From NCBI GenBank assembly GCA_011009095.1, contig VTPC01007353.1:49128-113127 (forward strand): a stretch of DNA of 64,000 bases, read 5' to 3'. Position 1 is the first letter of the stretch, and each line of letters begins with the position of its first letter. The notes under the pieces are model-generated. The model was not told where the DNA came from. It did no database searches and saw only the letters and a list, made by a program, of their open reading frames with translations. Positions 24,330 to 36,924 of this stretch are shown piece after piece. This stretch comes from Ignelater luminosus (lineage: Eukaryota; Arthropoda; Insecta; Coleoptera; Elateridae). Both the position numbers and the translations under genes were made by a program.

Positions 24330-25215
24330 AACTTGAAATTTCAAGTTTGAGCATAGAAAGTCGAAATTGATATTGTCAATCCTGATATGGCTATGGAAAA
24401 TGACAAGCACATATGCTGATTTTTGATCAATTTATCTTTTGCCCAAAATGAGCGTAGAAAAGTTCTTACTTTGGATATTCCAATACAAGAAGCTTGCGAC
24501 CATAGAAAACTACAAAGCGATTGTACTGATTTCGTATCATTTTATCTTTTGCCGAAATTAAGTCTAGAAAAGTTCTTACTTTGAACATCCTGAAACATAA
24601 AGCTTGAAACTACAGGTTTGAGTCTGGCAAAACTAAAATTGGTATCGACAATTCTGTTGTGACTGTGGAAAATGGCAAAAGTATTTGTGCTGATTTTTTA
24701 TCAATTTATCTTTTCCCAAATTAAATTTAAAGAAGTTCTTACATTAAATGTTCTGAAACTTGAAGTCTAAAATTTCAAGTTTGAGCCTAATAAAGCCAAA
24801 ATTGGTATTGATAATCCTGATGTGACTGTGGAAAATGACAAAGCTCTTGTGCTGACTTTTATCAATTTATTTTTTGCTCAAATCAGTTTAGGAAAGTTCA
24901 TACTCCGAAACGTGAAACTTGAAATATGAAGTTTGAGTCTGGCAAAACCAAAATTAATATTGGCAATCGCGCTGACTATCGAAAACTACAAAGCGATTGT
25001 ACTAATTGTGAGTTTTTAACAATTTATTTTTGCCCAAATTGAGTCTAGAAAAGTTCTTACTTTGAATATTCTGAAACATGAAGCTTGAAATTAAAATGCC
25101 ATCAACAATCCTGCTGTAACTATGAAAAATGGCAAAGTATTTGTATTGGTTTCTGATTAATTTATTTTTTGGGCCCAATCGGATTTAGAAAATTTTCAAC
25201 TTTAAATATTCTAAA
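24330..25215. repeat. degenerate tandem array, unit ~160 bp, about 5-6 copies
   Basis: The phrase 'ATCAATTTATCTTTTGCCC', in slightly varied form, recurs near 24427, 24536, 24699, 24857, 25017 and 25155, giving spacings of about 109, 163, 158, 160 and 138 bp. Each unit also carries 'AAAGTTCTTAC', 'GAAACTTGAA', 'AAGTTTGAG' and 'GTGGAAAATG.CAAA' blocks in the same order. Some units have internal deletions. The array starts just after the right end of the transposon at 24303. It looks like an old minisatellite or the internal repeat of a larger element. Confidence 0.8.
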
Positions 25216-27605
25216 ATAGGAAATGCCTTAACAATTAAAATATTTGTTTGTTTCATTTTGTTTTCTGCCAAGAAAAATACTCACTATGTAATTAAAGTTA
25301 GATATTTTGTAAGAACTTTTCCCAATTGAACAAACGGTCAAAGCATGCAGTGTGTCAACTGATAAATCTTGGGCGCGCTGATTTTTATTGTCAACGTTTT
25401 AAAGATGCCGTTTAGCCATTTGTTTAGATTAGAAAAAGTGAACGATGTCTGATAGTAAATAATTTTTTCGGTCATTCTTTCCCTAGACATCAGGGACTGG
25501 CACCATTTCAATATGAATGACTAACCTACCAAATTGGAAACGTATGGCGCGCCGCGAAAAGGAGGTTTCATGACATATAACAGGAACCCCATCAAGACCG
25601 ACGGTGTCAAAACGTTGCATTGCCTAATTTATGATAAGAAACATTGTGCTAAGAAATCCCTTTAGAATACCGGGCGACCTTCTAAAGTAAGAAGTCTTGT
25701 CAATTTCATCTTCTACATCAAACCCAGAAACAGAGACAGCGAATTAAATTTTGCCCTTTTTAGTTGCAAGAATTGTTGGAACTGATCTCAAGGGCGGTAA
25801 CGATCCAGCGGTAAAATTTAAGAAAATAAGATTTATCGCTAGTGGCAGCGATAGACACGGGGCAATCAATTCCAGAACGTAGAATCGGATTCGAATAAGA
25901 AAAGGCTAGAGGCGAAATCCACTAGATCTAGGAAATCTAGATCAAATCGTAAACCTAAAAAACCTAAAACTCCGGCGGTTTCAAAAACATCAAAAAGTGT
26001 AGAGGGAGGACTCTAAGGTACTAACACTGAATGAGATATGAAAATGCAAGTCTGAAACAGGACCACAGCTCATGAAGCGAGTGTGATGGTTAGCGGAGAA
26101 GATTTTATCACTCTAATAATTTGCAAATTACTAAGTGCAAGCCTAGTAACATAGTATCTGCTTGGGAATGATCAAAAACAGCTTTTATACCAAAATTATG
26201 AAAAGTCTACTACACCCCATTCAATAAACATATCAATATAGGAAGTCAAGTAAGGTAAACTAGGAATACGATAAGCTGACTTCGGGAGAATGGCAATCTA
26301 GTCTGGGATTGCCTACGGAATCTCATAAAGTCATAATCATCTTCAAAAGCGTTGCGGAATGAGAATGATTCTTTATGTAGATTTTGCAATTCGCTTACTA
26401 CGCATTAAACAAAGACTACACATCGCGTCCGCTTAAAAGGATTCATCAAAGTTTCTAGTTGATTTTATGATCTAATTTTAGACCGATGGTGATATATTAA
26501 AACACTGTAACAATTGCATGGGATGGGATTTACATATAGGTAATTTCGACCACCCTGTATGTACATATGTATACATATTATTACATTGACATTACTCATT
26601 CCTGAAGCTTTTGTAATTTAAAGACACTCATTCTGCATGTAAAAAAATACGTTTCAAAAACTTCTTAAAAATTACTGCTTGCAACGAAAAGGGTACCGAA
26701 ATAATTCTCGCAATAACAGATAATTTTTTTAACTTAATGCCTCCTCTGAAATATAAATTAAGGAAACGTAATCATTTATGCTACACAGAAATCCCCATTC
26801 GAGTAGAAACAAAATGACGTTTAAATAGGTGTGGTGGTGGTATATCCCCTGACGTCATTCTATGATAATAATCACTGATTAAGGCCCGCAATTGCACAAA
26901 CAGGCATATTATAGTGGGTGTCCTCGAGAGCAAAGAACTTCTTTTAATTTGTAGGTAATGGTTATCATTTCATTTTTAGTTAAAACCATAAATTTTTGTT
27001 TTCGTTGCAGTCCCTTTAAATATTTAACCAGATTCAATGCATAACGATTGTCTTTTTAAAACCATTCCATTATAAAATAGAAAAGCAAAAAAATGCCTAT
27101 CACGCACATAGTTATGCTTATTATGAAAGACCGAATACCACAAAGTCGTATTATCACGAAGGCGTTTCGCATGTGCATAATTTTCATTATTTCAATTTGG
27201 GTATTAATGAAGCAAATATGAAAAAAGCGTTGAATTCTGAAACTAATTTATTATTTCATTATTTTACGTGCATAATTCCTTTTGGAAAAACATGAATGTT
27301 AGTCTTTTTAATTTTTATCAAACTAATGTTTTGTTATTGAGTGTTAACATATTGGTAAATTAGATCCTTTCTATTCAACAGCGTTGACCCAAGTTGTTTT
27401 CAAGCGATCGAATTGTTGACAAGATGTACACAATAATGCAATAGTTCAAACTGAATTCACTTGTTCTATCTTGTTGATGAGGAAAAGTCTAATTAAGAAG
27501 GTTTGTAAAAGATATTACGAAATAGTTGGTAGATCTAAATTATAAACTTTCAACTCAATTACAAGCGAGCAACTAGCTGAAAAACTACATTCTTCCAACA
27601 TTTAT
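25216..27605. other. spacer, probably old transposon debris
   Basis: No gene recognised. A solo mariner-type terminus (CACCCTGTATGTA, near 26550) lies here without a clear partner. The stretch 25370-26500 is more GC-rich than its surroundings and may be a decayed element, but no coding motif is legible. Confidence 0.4.
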
Positions 27606-28690
27606 ACGAGGGCGGTTCAGTAAGTACCCGTGTTTGACGACAGAAGGCGTTCCTGAGGGAAGTTGGTGTTATCATCGTGTGCTGCCATCTATCAAACGAC
27701 GGTACAACAAATTGCAGACTGATTGATAGGTTAGTTTGGATTTGACAGCCATTTGAGTAAGAGGTGTTTCGTGATTTTAGCTAAGATGGAAAAAGAGCAG
27801 TATCGTTCGGTAATTGGCTTTCTGTTTTTGGATGGGAAAAAATGCGAGGAGATAAAAGCAAAGTTCGATGTGTTTATGGGGACACTTCGCCATCTATGAC
27901 CACAGTTAGATATTGGTTCAACGAATTTAAACGTGGGCGAACATCCGTTTTTGATGAGGAGCGACCAGGACGCACGGCAGACGTGGTTACCGAGGAAATC
28001 ATTCAAAAAGTCCACGACATGATTCTCGCTGATCGACGAACGAAAGTGCGTGAAGTAGCAGAGGCCGTAGGTGTGTCGACCGGAACGGCAATTAATATTT
28101 TACATGATAAGTTGGCGATGAAAAAATTGTCGGCGCGATGGGTGCCGCGATTGCTAACGGTGGACAACAAGCGGATGCGGCTGTTAACTTCGAAGCAGTG
28201 TTTGGAGCAATTTAAGCGAAATCCGAAGGAGTTTTTGCGTCGAGTTGTCACCGTTGATGAAACCTGGATTCATCATTACACACCAGAAACTAAGCAACAA
28301 TCAAAACAATGGATTTCTCCCGGTGAATCTGCTCCAAAGAAGGCGAAGATGGTTCCATCGGCCGGAAAGGTCATGGCGACGATTTTTTGGGATGCGAACG
28401 GCGTCATCCTCATGGATTTTTTAGAAAAAGGAAGAACGATCACTGGACAATACTACAGTGAGTTATGAGACAGCTTCGACAAAAAATTGAAGGAGATACG
28501 GCCGCATTTGGCGAAAAAGAAGGTGCTGTTTCACCACGATAACGCACCAGCACATTTATCCGGAGTTGTCGCCGCCAAACTGCATGAATTGCGTTATGAA
28601 TTGCTGCCGCACCCCCCGTATTCACCCGATCTGGCTCCCTGCGACTTTTTCTTGTTTCCTAAATAGAAGTTTTAACTGAACGCCCATTTA
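27606..28690 (+). mobile_element. mariner element (DD34D), decayed and truncated
   Basis: The left terminus reads CGAGGGCGGTTCAGTAAGTA, a typical mariner end. The 5' untranslated part and the transposase follow. The body stops right after the third catalytic region. The sequence 'AACTGAACGCCC' at about 28675 resembles the inverse of the left end, which would mean an internal deletion up to the right terminus, but the match is short. Confidence 0.8.
27786..28666 (+). pseudogene. broken mariner transposase
   Basis: Starts 'MEKEQYRSVIGFLFLDGKKC' at 27786, slips frame by about 27890, then reads 'TVRYWFNEFKRGRTSVFDEE' and 'RPGRTADV' (helix-turn-helix and linker region). 'VTVDETWIHHY' follows with the first catalytic Asp. 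An in-frame TGA interrupts after 'GQYYSEL' (28466). Beyond the stop the frame resumes with 'LFHHDNAPAHLS' (second Asp) and 'YSPDLAPCDFFLFPK' (third Asp), 34 residues apart in the usual mariner arrangement. The C-terminal end is missing. Confidence 0.88.
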
Positions 28691-29094
28691 ATTTTCATTA
28701 TATTGAATAGCTAGCTTTGAATGCTCTTCACTAACGTAAAATTGTATTCAAGTTGTATCAATTGAGTAATGACAGCTCGCCAAATCTGCCTAAAGTAAAG
28801 TTAGAATTGAATGTTTTCTCAGAAATGGTAACCGTTCTGACACATACAAAAAATGCACTCCGCATTCCACATTGGTATATATATAACTGGCCCTATAAGA
28901 TATTTCTTCCGAAACTTCTCAACTTGAATCACTTTTTCAGACTCGTCCAGAACTGAATCTTTATGAAAAGTCATCGTCATCTAACACAATACAATGATCA
29001 CTCCTCTCCAAAAGCGTTTGATGTAGTAAATACTGTTCAGTAGTTCTTTTAGGCAATTTTTCTATTTATATGTTTTTATATTACATCTTGATTT

Positions 29095-29393
29095 TTTGCA
29101 CGTTGGATGAACTACTTTCAATCTTTTCTGCCACATCTCGAACCGAAATTGACGGATGTTTTTTGTAAATGTCACATATCTTTTTTTCCTATCATTTTAT
29201 CAGAACTTCTTGTTGGGCGGCCATCTCGAGATTTTTTCTTAACGGTTCCAGTATTACGAGATTTTTCAAGACACCTTTGAACGGTTGTTTGAGACGTTTT
29301 GCATATTTTTGCCAATTCTGAAGTTGAAATTAATGAATTTTCAGTCCATTTGCGCAAAACTGTTTGGCGAACGTCTTGTTCTTTTAATGACAT
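29095..29393 (-). pseudogene. N-terminal fragment of a Tc1/mariner-like transposase
   Basis: Starts 'MSLKEQDVRQTVLRKWTENS' and continues 'ISTSELAKICKTSQTTVQRC', a paired helix-turn-helix DNA-binding region, then 'GRPTRSSDKMIG'. The frame then shifts into 'ICDIYKKHPSISVRDVAEKI', the second helix-turn-helix half. The catalytic domain is absent, so only the DNA-binding module remains. A THAP- or Pipsqueak-type host gene is less likely given the frameshift. Confidence 0.65.
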
Positions 29394-29401
29394 TTTGATT
29401 A

Positions 29402-32400
29402 TTGAATAACAAGCGAATACAAATTTGACAGTTTCTAATGATCAATGCTTCCTAGATTTTAAAATATAAAAAATTCAATCAAACATACTATTTGAAGAAA
29501 GGATATTACATTAAAAATACGAGGCAGTTTAATCGTGCGCACTGTTTATACACAGTTACTGGAGAGTTGTTAAATAAAAAAAAAAAGAAATTTCAGTATG
29601 CTCTCGAAAAACTTTCTGAAGAGGTAAAAACTCATAGAATTTAGAAGAGTGTCCTTAATACAGAGGTGTCCGCTATGTAGAGGAGTCCGTTAAAAGAGGT
29701 TTCACTGTACTATTAAGTTTTTTTTTTAAGAAAAACTCATTCTGTATATTTTGTTTTCTTACTACTCCCTATTATTGATTACAAAGATATTTAGTGTTAG
29801 AGGACCTGAAACCTAACGATTTCGGTGTTATTCAATTATTTCCTTTAAAATTTCATTAAAATTTTGAACCGGACTTAGCTGAATTAAGAATTTAAAATAA
29901 ATATTATTTTCTAGCTGCCAAGTACAAGCACTAGTATTTTAAATTTTTATTCTTTCTTTTGCATAACTTTCGTTCGTCATTGAAAAACTCAGGAAACACA
30001 CCGTATACAGCAAGAGAGAAAAAAAATGAGGTCATGTATTTTTCACATTAATCTATCTTTAACTGCAAAGCTACTAGCTACATTCAAAGAGTTCATTTCA
30101 AACATTAAAAAATGTAAAAAAAAAGATTTTCTTATCCACCAAGAACTCGTATGTATAGAACTTTAAACAGGCACTTTAAATTAGAAGAAATTAAATTAAT
30201 AATGACGTCAACTTCAACTGTTATTTTATTGTACTTCTCATTTTTCTTTTTGAGTGTTATAAAAAATATTAACAGTTTATTTCAGGAATGGGTAATCTTT
30301 ATTATTTAAAACATAAAAAATACACTTAACTAACAAAAATATATGGCATATAAATTTCTTTCATAAAAATAGAAAATAACGTCAGTTTATACTAAAATAC
30401 AATTAGCAGATTTTAAAACCAAGCTCCGTGACGTGTTCACGAACACGTCACACCAAATTACTTCAATATGAATTTAACTACAGTTTCTTAACAGAAAGTT
30501 TCATATGAGAAGAAGAAAGCGCTTGCAACAATCTTGATAAACATTTGTGACTATAAAGAAATTCACAAACCATGTACAAAAAAAACTTTTACTTATTTAG
30601 AGTATTAAATGTGATAGACGGATAAATATAAAAATGACCTTTTTAGTAAATGCAAAGTTTTTCATGAGTCAATGAACATTTTGTAATTTCCCACCTATTT
30701 GAATCATACCTGTTTCAACCTAAATTATACCCTACTACCTGCCATTATAAAAATATACTACACAATAGGTCACCACACGAATTAAATTAATACGCAACGT
30801 AAACTGAATAATGATCTAGTTAACTTTGAAAATGTATTATGTGTTGATTCAGTTTTATAAAATTAAAACAAATACAAATGTGGAATTTTTCTTTTGAATA
30901 TTTTTGTTGCAGTTAGTGCTCCATCATGTTAAAACCTTTTTTTAATATGTAATTATTCAATTAAAAAACCTGAATTGTCACAAATCGTTATAAACACGTA
31001 CATGACGGTAAAATATTAATGTAAACGTATCGTTAACTATTCTTTTTTTTCCTACTAATTACCAATTATATATCTTTAATTGCTTCCTCTCAAGTTCAAA
31101 TTTTGTTGAAAATCATCAACTTTTCTGCAATACTAACATAATCTTTTTCAAAAGAACAGAACATATCTTGAAACTTGGCTCTATTTATTATTATCCTGCC
31201 ACCATCTCTACTGAGTTGAAAACTGTAGTCTCGAATTTCATCCCACATTTAATTGCACATTATATTCATTAGTATTCAACCAGCATTATTAGTTGTTACT
31301 TGTTATCTCCAGCTCAGCAGCAAGTCAAATCTTCGAGAATTAAACTTTGCACAAAATAGCTTTTAATTAGATATCTATGCAATTTTAACAAAAAAATTAA
31401 GAAATTATATAGGATGTTCCAATGACCTGTAGATAGAAAAATAAAAAAAGAATGTTACTGAAAAAAGTTGTATAGAACGATTACGTCTATGTTATAAAAT
31501 TACTCCCGCTTATACAGAGCGTTCCATAAACTCTAAACACTGATTTCTTTGTTTTTTATGGTAACGAAACACTCGATATATTTTGATATTTCTTTATTCT
31601 TAGTTCATTACTGATTCCAACAATATAGCATTAGTGGTCTAGATCTAACTGTTTTGGCATTATTCATTTATTTATTGCAAAGTTTTCCTCAAGTTAATTC
31701 TTTCCAATACGAATCACTAGATAATCTCCTCTGGTTAATTAAGGTTTTCCAACTTTTTAATTTCAAATAAGACATTCTGTGCATTTTAAAATTCTTTATT
31801 ACAATTTTTCATTACAATCTCAATGATACCACGGTTGCACCTAAAAATTAATGGAAACGTTTTTACTTCTTAAGTCTAGATTCCCAAGAAAAAAAATAAA
31901 ATATCAAACAAATTATGCCCCCAACAAAATAATAAAATACTAATAATAGTATTGTCTTTATTGAGCAATATACATTTAAAAAACTAAAAATAATATTACT
32001 AAGAGAAACAAATGAGCGCAAAGAGCGAACTAATCACTCTGCTCTTCCACATAACCTATTGACATTAAAACTTAAGACTCCACCTTGTTGAAACCACTGC
32101 AATCTGGAATTAACTTAATATTAATAATAATAATAATAATAAACGCGTTTTTATTAATCTTCAAGAATTCTTTAAAACGTAATATCATTGAAATCCTAAT
32201 GTAAAACTGTAAAAAAATAAAATTAAAAAGTTTGCATTTACATCTCAGAAACTGTAAACGTCGCAGCATCGCCAATGCAACTATTGAAATCGCAGGATTA
32301 GAAAAGTTATTCATACAAGATTTTTATCAAATCCGGTCAAGGCATTCCAAAGATTTTATCGTGTTTCCAGATAATTAATTACTCCACATTCCAGCTTCTT

Positions 32401-32429
32401 CATGCCTCTACCATTCAGGTGAGTAACCT
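29402..32429. other. gene-poor AT-rich spacer
   Basis: No supported gene. A possible pair of decayed transposon ends occurs near 31412-31540 ('TAGGATGTTCCAATGAC' and 'TACAGAGCGTTCCATAAACT'). A pure TAA/ATA triplet repeat is at 32118-32143. This region probably lies within or beyond an intron of the minus-strand gene that starts at 36322. Confidence 0.4.
32118..32143. repeat. TAA triplet microsatellite
   Basis: An uninterrupted run of TAATAATAA units, about eight copies, in non-coding AT-rich sequence. Confidence 0.85.
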
Positions 32430-34150
32430 ACAGACTAGAGAAACGGCGCGTGTGCGGTCGCCTGTCTAGAAGTTAATTTTATCCTCAGTCATTAAATAGT
32501 GAATTTAGAAGATGGAATGGTCGAAAATCACAAGCACTGGAATCCGCAGCAAAGAGAGTCTAGTCGAGTTTAGATTGGAGGAGTGCACTGTAGGACGGTT
32601 GGACGAGGCGTTGACAGGGCACGATGGTAGATTCGGGGTAGATGCAACAGTACTGGTCTCACTACCAAGACGTTTCTATCGCAGACCTCCAGGACAGCAC
32701 GGTAAAGAGAGCCAGAGGCTGTGGTGAAGCTCCGATAGTTCCTGGTCCCAGATCCAGGCGACAACCAAAATGGTAGGCAAAGCAGCTCGTAGATCGGATA
32801 TCCCGGACTTTCCGGAAGGGGCGGTAAATGGTTGGATTGATAATATATAAATATGGAACACTAGCGAAAGTTGTCGTCCGTCCGCACAACACGGAACACT
32901 GCTGAGCCCGCAGTCTTCGTCATATGAAGGAAACTGTAGTCGTAGCAAACCCGATAAAATGTGGAGACAAACTGCACACGGCACAGAACTCCGGACCAAG
33001 CAACTGTCTGTGGCGTTGCGTCGTTGCAAGGATTCGTAATATCGCCAAAGTTTTCGAGATATGGTACTGTTAATGGTCAGGGCAATAGTAGTAAAAAAAG
33101 AATAGTGCTGGAAGGTTCTGTGGGTAACTTGCATGATGCCTTACCCTTCGACGATCCATCACAGAGCCAACCTAGAAAACACGCCCAGATAACGTCTGGA
33201 GCATGGCAGAGGGAGCTTCTAATGACCAAAGGGGCCAATTTCAGTCAGACTGACAGATCGCACCTTACCAACATCTTCTTCGCTCTTCTGCACAACACCT
33301 GATTCTCGGATACAAGTTGTCTCTGTTGTAGTCAGTGCCTACCCTATAGGCAAGTCAACAAAAGAAAATATCAAAATCTTTTTACTCTGCCCATCATAAG
33401 ATTGTGAAGATCATAAACCAAGAGGAAGCGCTAGATTTTGTAAGTACAGCAAGAAAAGAGCTGATCTGTTTCTAGCTTTACTGTTATCCGCACAATGTTA
33501 TTCACTCTCGTATTAGTTTTTTAATTTCTTCAAAAGCAAAAGGTAGGCACATTTCAAAAGTATTCTAGCAGCGGCGTATTCAACAACTGCTAGATATGTT
33601 GGTGAGGTTATGATCTTAAGTTGTTTCTCGGTTCTCGAAGTAGAAGCAGACTTGCATCTTCAGTCTAGCATTTAGCGGATGATGCTGAGTGGTAAGTGTT
33701 TTCATCAGGCAGTTGTTTCCGCGTGGTGATATGGAGAAAAGCCTGCAATAGTAGTTTGGAGATGGTGAACTTAACGACGTCGTTGTGCAAGCTGGATAAC
33801 GTCACATAAATGATCCAGTCACATGGTAGGTGATAGAGAAGAAAGTGTTGGTGTCACTTTTATTCTTGACTCAAATGTGGCTGTGGTAGTGGCGACTCGG
33901 CGGGGTTGACGTCGGTGGCATCGAGATTTTGGCCTACTAACCACGCGTCTCGGAAGGCATTATGTAAGTAAAACCGCTAGAAGAGTGGAAAGTACGTAAA
34001 ACCCTTTCTTGTCAAGGCATGAACGTCCGTTGGGCCGTAAGGCGGGAAAAATACACCAACCGAGTGTTTGTGCTAGCGTTAGAAATGAGTGGTAGAAAGG
34101 AACAGGATCACTGCCAACGTCTCCTTCCTTCGCGCACCGCACTGAATTCT
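32430..34150. other. GC-richer island without recognised gene
   Basis: Base composition rises clearly above the AT-rich background and several mid-length frames are open on both strands (up to about 150 codons), as expected from fewer AT-type stops. None of the translations shows a known domain, signal peptide or catalytic motif. It could be a decayed retroelement, a non-coding transcript or a regulatory region. Nothing further can be supported. Confidence 0.35.
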
Positions 34151-36152
34151 GAGTATTGGTGTTGGTACTATTGTTGCAGTTATACTTAAAATAAATCGTT
34201 TTCTGTTGTAAACTAGTACAAGAAGAGATCTAAGCAAAAACCTAAAGCTAAGATAAATATCGAATCAGAATCTAAAGATATTGCACGAAATGTAAACGAA
34301 GTATCTGGTTAAACGGTGGTGTTAGACTCAAATAGTCAATTTGAATTCTCAACTTTTCAAAGAATTCTTTTTTTTCAGATCGTTTTTTCTAATAAAAAGA
34401 ACAAGTCTGATTAGCCCAAAGATTACAAGCCCAAAAGCTCAATAGCATAATGGGTTCGAGAATCGCAATAAAAGCCTGACTGGTTTAAAAAATTCAAGTT
34501 CTTATAAACAAAAGCAAAATCTCAGTGGCGAGCCTCAAATTTTGGATACACTGTATAATACAGCTATTGTCATGATTATACAGGGTGGAGTCTTCCAAAT
34601 TGGGATATCCTGTACAAATAGTCTACAACTCGTTTTAATTAATGTAGATATAAATTGCGCAATAATAGTTTAGTTATCTGCGTTATCCGTTTTGTAACTG
34701 AATATGGCAAACAAATCGGCCGGTTGTTTTATTCTATTACGATTCATCAAAAAACTCTTAGCAAACAAAACTTACAATGCAGTTTTGTTTGTGCAAACTT
34801 TAAATCTGTTTTACATATAACAAAAATAAACATTTATCGCTATTAGACATATTCCTTCCTATTTCTGGTCTAATAAGCGGATGTTGTGGCAAACGAAAAC
34901 GTGTAGCTCTTTTAATGTAAAATTCCAATAGTAACTGGTAAAACATGACCGCGCTAATATTTATTGCGATTTATTGCCTTCCATAATAGCAAAATAAAGA
35001 AATTCCATTATTATTAAGGGTAGATACACTCTGTACATTGGGAAGACTAAATACAAATTTGCCAATTTTATTTTATTGTGGTTTGCTTTTCGTGAAAATT
35101 CTGTATGATAGGAAACATGATAAATCCGAGATAAATTAAAACTTAAATTTAATATTTAAATCCAAGTGTATACTTACTATATAATAGGATGTCTAAAATA
35201 AATGTTTGCTAAATTCATAAAAACAACAATCCAAAATTTTATCTGCACTTTGAAAAGAAATCTATCTCTATGTCTAAAGCATAAAGTCCAGCATCATTAC
35301 TCATTTATCAGAGCTCTTCATATCAATGGAGCACCAAGCTGGCAAACACTCGAAAGTTGCCAAGTTTCCTAACATGTTAATTAAAAAATCCTTGAGGTCA
35401 TCCTTTTCATCAGACCTGATCACCAATTCAATAATCTTCTTTTTTACATCGTCAATGATCACAAGACATAAAATTACTATTTATGACGTCATATTTTTTT
35501 CGCGGTTAAAAGAATACAATCTTAATGTAATTCCAATTAGTATTTGGCGAACCAATAAAAAATGATAACTACTGTTTATGAATTTTCGACTTGCAAAAAC
35601 GCTTTTCTCGTCAAACGATTATCTTTCAAAAATGTACACAACTAATTAGAAAGTATCAGCTAAAGTAATTATTTCATTTATTTAAGATAAAAGCAAATTA
35701 CTTAAAGAAAATGAGGTGTGCTTATCAACCATAATAAATAATAAAACGCATTTCTCGAGCAATTCTTTCGTTCTTGTGTTTGAACACGGAATAAATTACG
35801 GTACAGTTTTTTAATTAATTTTCTGTTTTGATTGAAAGTCATAACAATTTTATTCAATGCAACAGGAAAGTATGGAGAAACTGATTTTACTACACATAAA
35901 TTATGATTGTTGTAAAATGTGGGTGTAACCTATTATTTCAAACTTTGAGACAATAATAATACATAATCTGCAATTATAAATTATGCAAAATGTTTATTAT
36001 GATTTTGACATCACCCCGCTGTTGTCAAAACACGGGTCATTAGTGAACAGTTTTAATCTTGTGCAAGGCAACATCTCACAAAAAGTAGGTGGGTACTGTT
36101 TATAATAATTTAAATGGCATTTTAAACATTAGCAAGTGTACGTAATACTCAC
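34151..36152. other. spacer or intron with transposon ends
   Basis: AT-rich, no gene recognised. A closely spaced pair 'TACAGGGTGGAGTCTTCC' and 'GGGATATCCTGTA' at about 34582-34615, next to other TACACTGTA-like motifs, looks like nested or collapsed mariner-type termini. If the exon at 36153-36322 is real this stretch is its first intron. Confidence 0.4.
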
Positions 36153-36322
36153 TTTTGGGTTAAATACTGGGTGGTCCAATCGATGATTCCGCCAACAACT
36201 TCGACGGCAACCAATTTGTAACTTCCTAGTTTAACAGGTAGTTGATCATTGGGATTCACTGTTTGAGCAAAGTTTTCAAAAAAACGGCGATAATCAGTTA
36301 AATAATCGTCTTTATTAGCCAT
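36153..36322 (-). CDS. first coding exon of an unidentified gene
   Basis: Begins at an ATG and reads 'MANKDDYLTDYRRFFENFAQ', then 'TVNPNDQLPVKLGSYKLVAV' and 'EVVGGIIDWTTQYLTQ', ending in a strong donor (CAAAA followed by GTGAGT) in phase 2. The codon pattern and the smooth amino-acid composition look coding. No domain was recognised and no second exon could be placed further down the minus strand, which is full of repeats, so the remaining exons may be many kilobases away or beyond reach by eye. Confidence 0.6.
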
Positions 36323-36924
36323 AGTTTTGCACGATTAAATAGGGAAAATACTTATCAAGATCACAGTACTGTTGTTATAAACGTTTTTAAGTTTTATTTA
36401 CACGAATTTCGTTGTTATAAAAAAATCGCTGATATGTACATGTATTTGTACTATGTTAAAAATTATTATCAGAGTTTACTCATTAGATAAGGAGTTGTGT
36501 TCGTTCTTCCAACACATATATAACTGTGAATTTCTGTTCAATTCATTCAAAACAATACCAGCATCACATCCAAATGACTCACTTCTGTCGCACTTCAACA
36601 ATTATGAAACGTCAAACTTCAGTAGTACCAATAGTACAACCAATGTAGTAACAAGAAAGTCACTAAGTAATTTTTTTTAGATTTATAAAACCCAGAAAAA
36701 GTTTTATGAAAAATGTTTATTTCGATTTTTTTTTTCATAAAAACTGTACATATATCTTATTTTACACAAGCATTTTTATTTACAACTTCAGGCCTTGAAA
36801 CTCGTAATTCAGAAAGAAAATAAGCATGTAACATTTAGAATTTAAAAGCAATTCTGTTTATAATGATAAAAAAAGAAATTGTAAATAATTTAAAGATCGT
36901 TCTATTAAAGACTAGTTTCATACG

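Noticed and set aside
32676-33134. 152-codon ORF on the minus strand
   Set aside because: Cys- and Ser-rich translation without domain or repeat pattern. Several frames are open in this GC-richer stretch, so length alone is not evidence.
34436-34470. 'GGGTTCGAGAATC' resembling a tRNA T-arm
   Set aside because: No acceptor stem, D-arm or anticodon arm can be folded around it.
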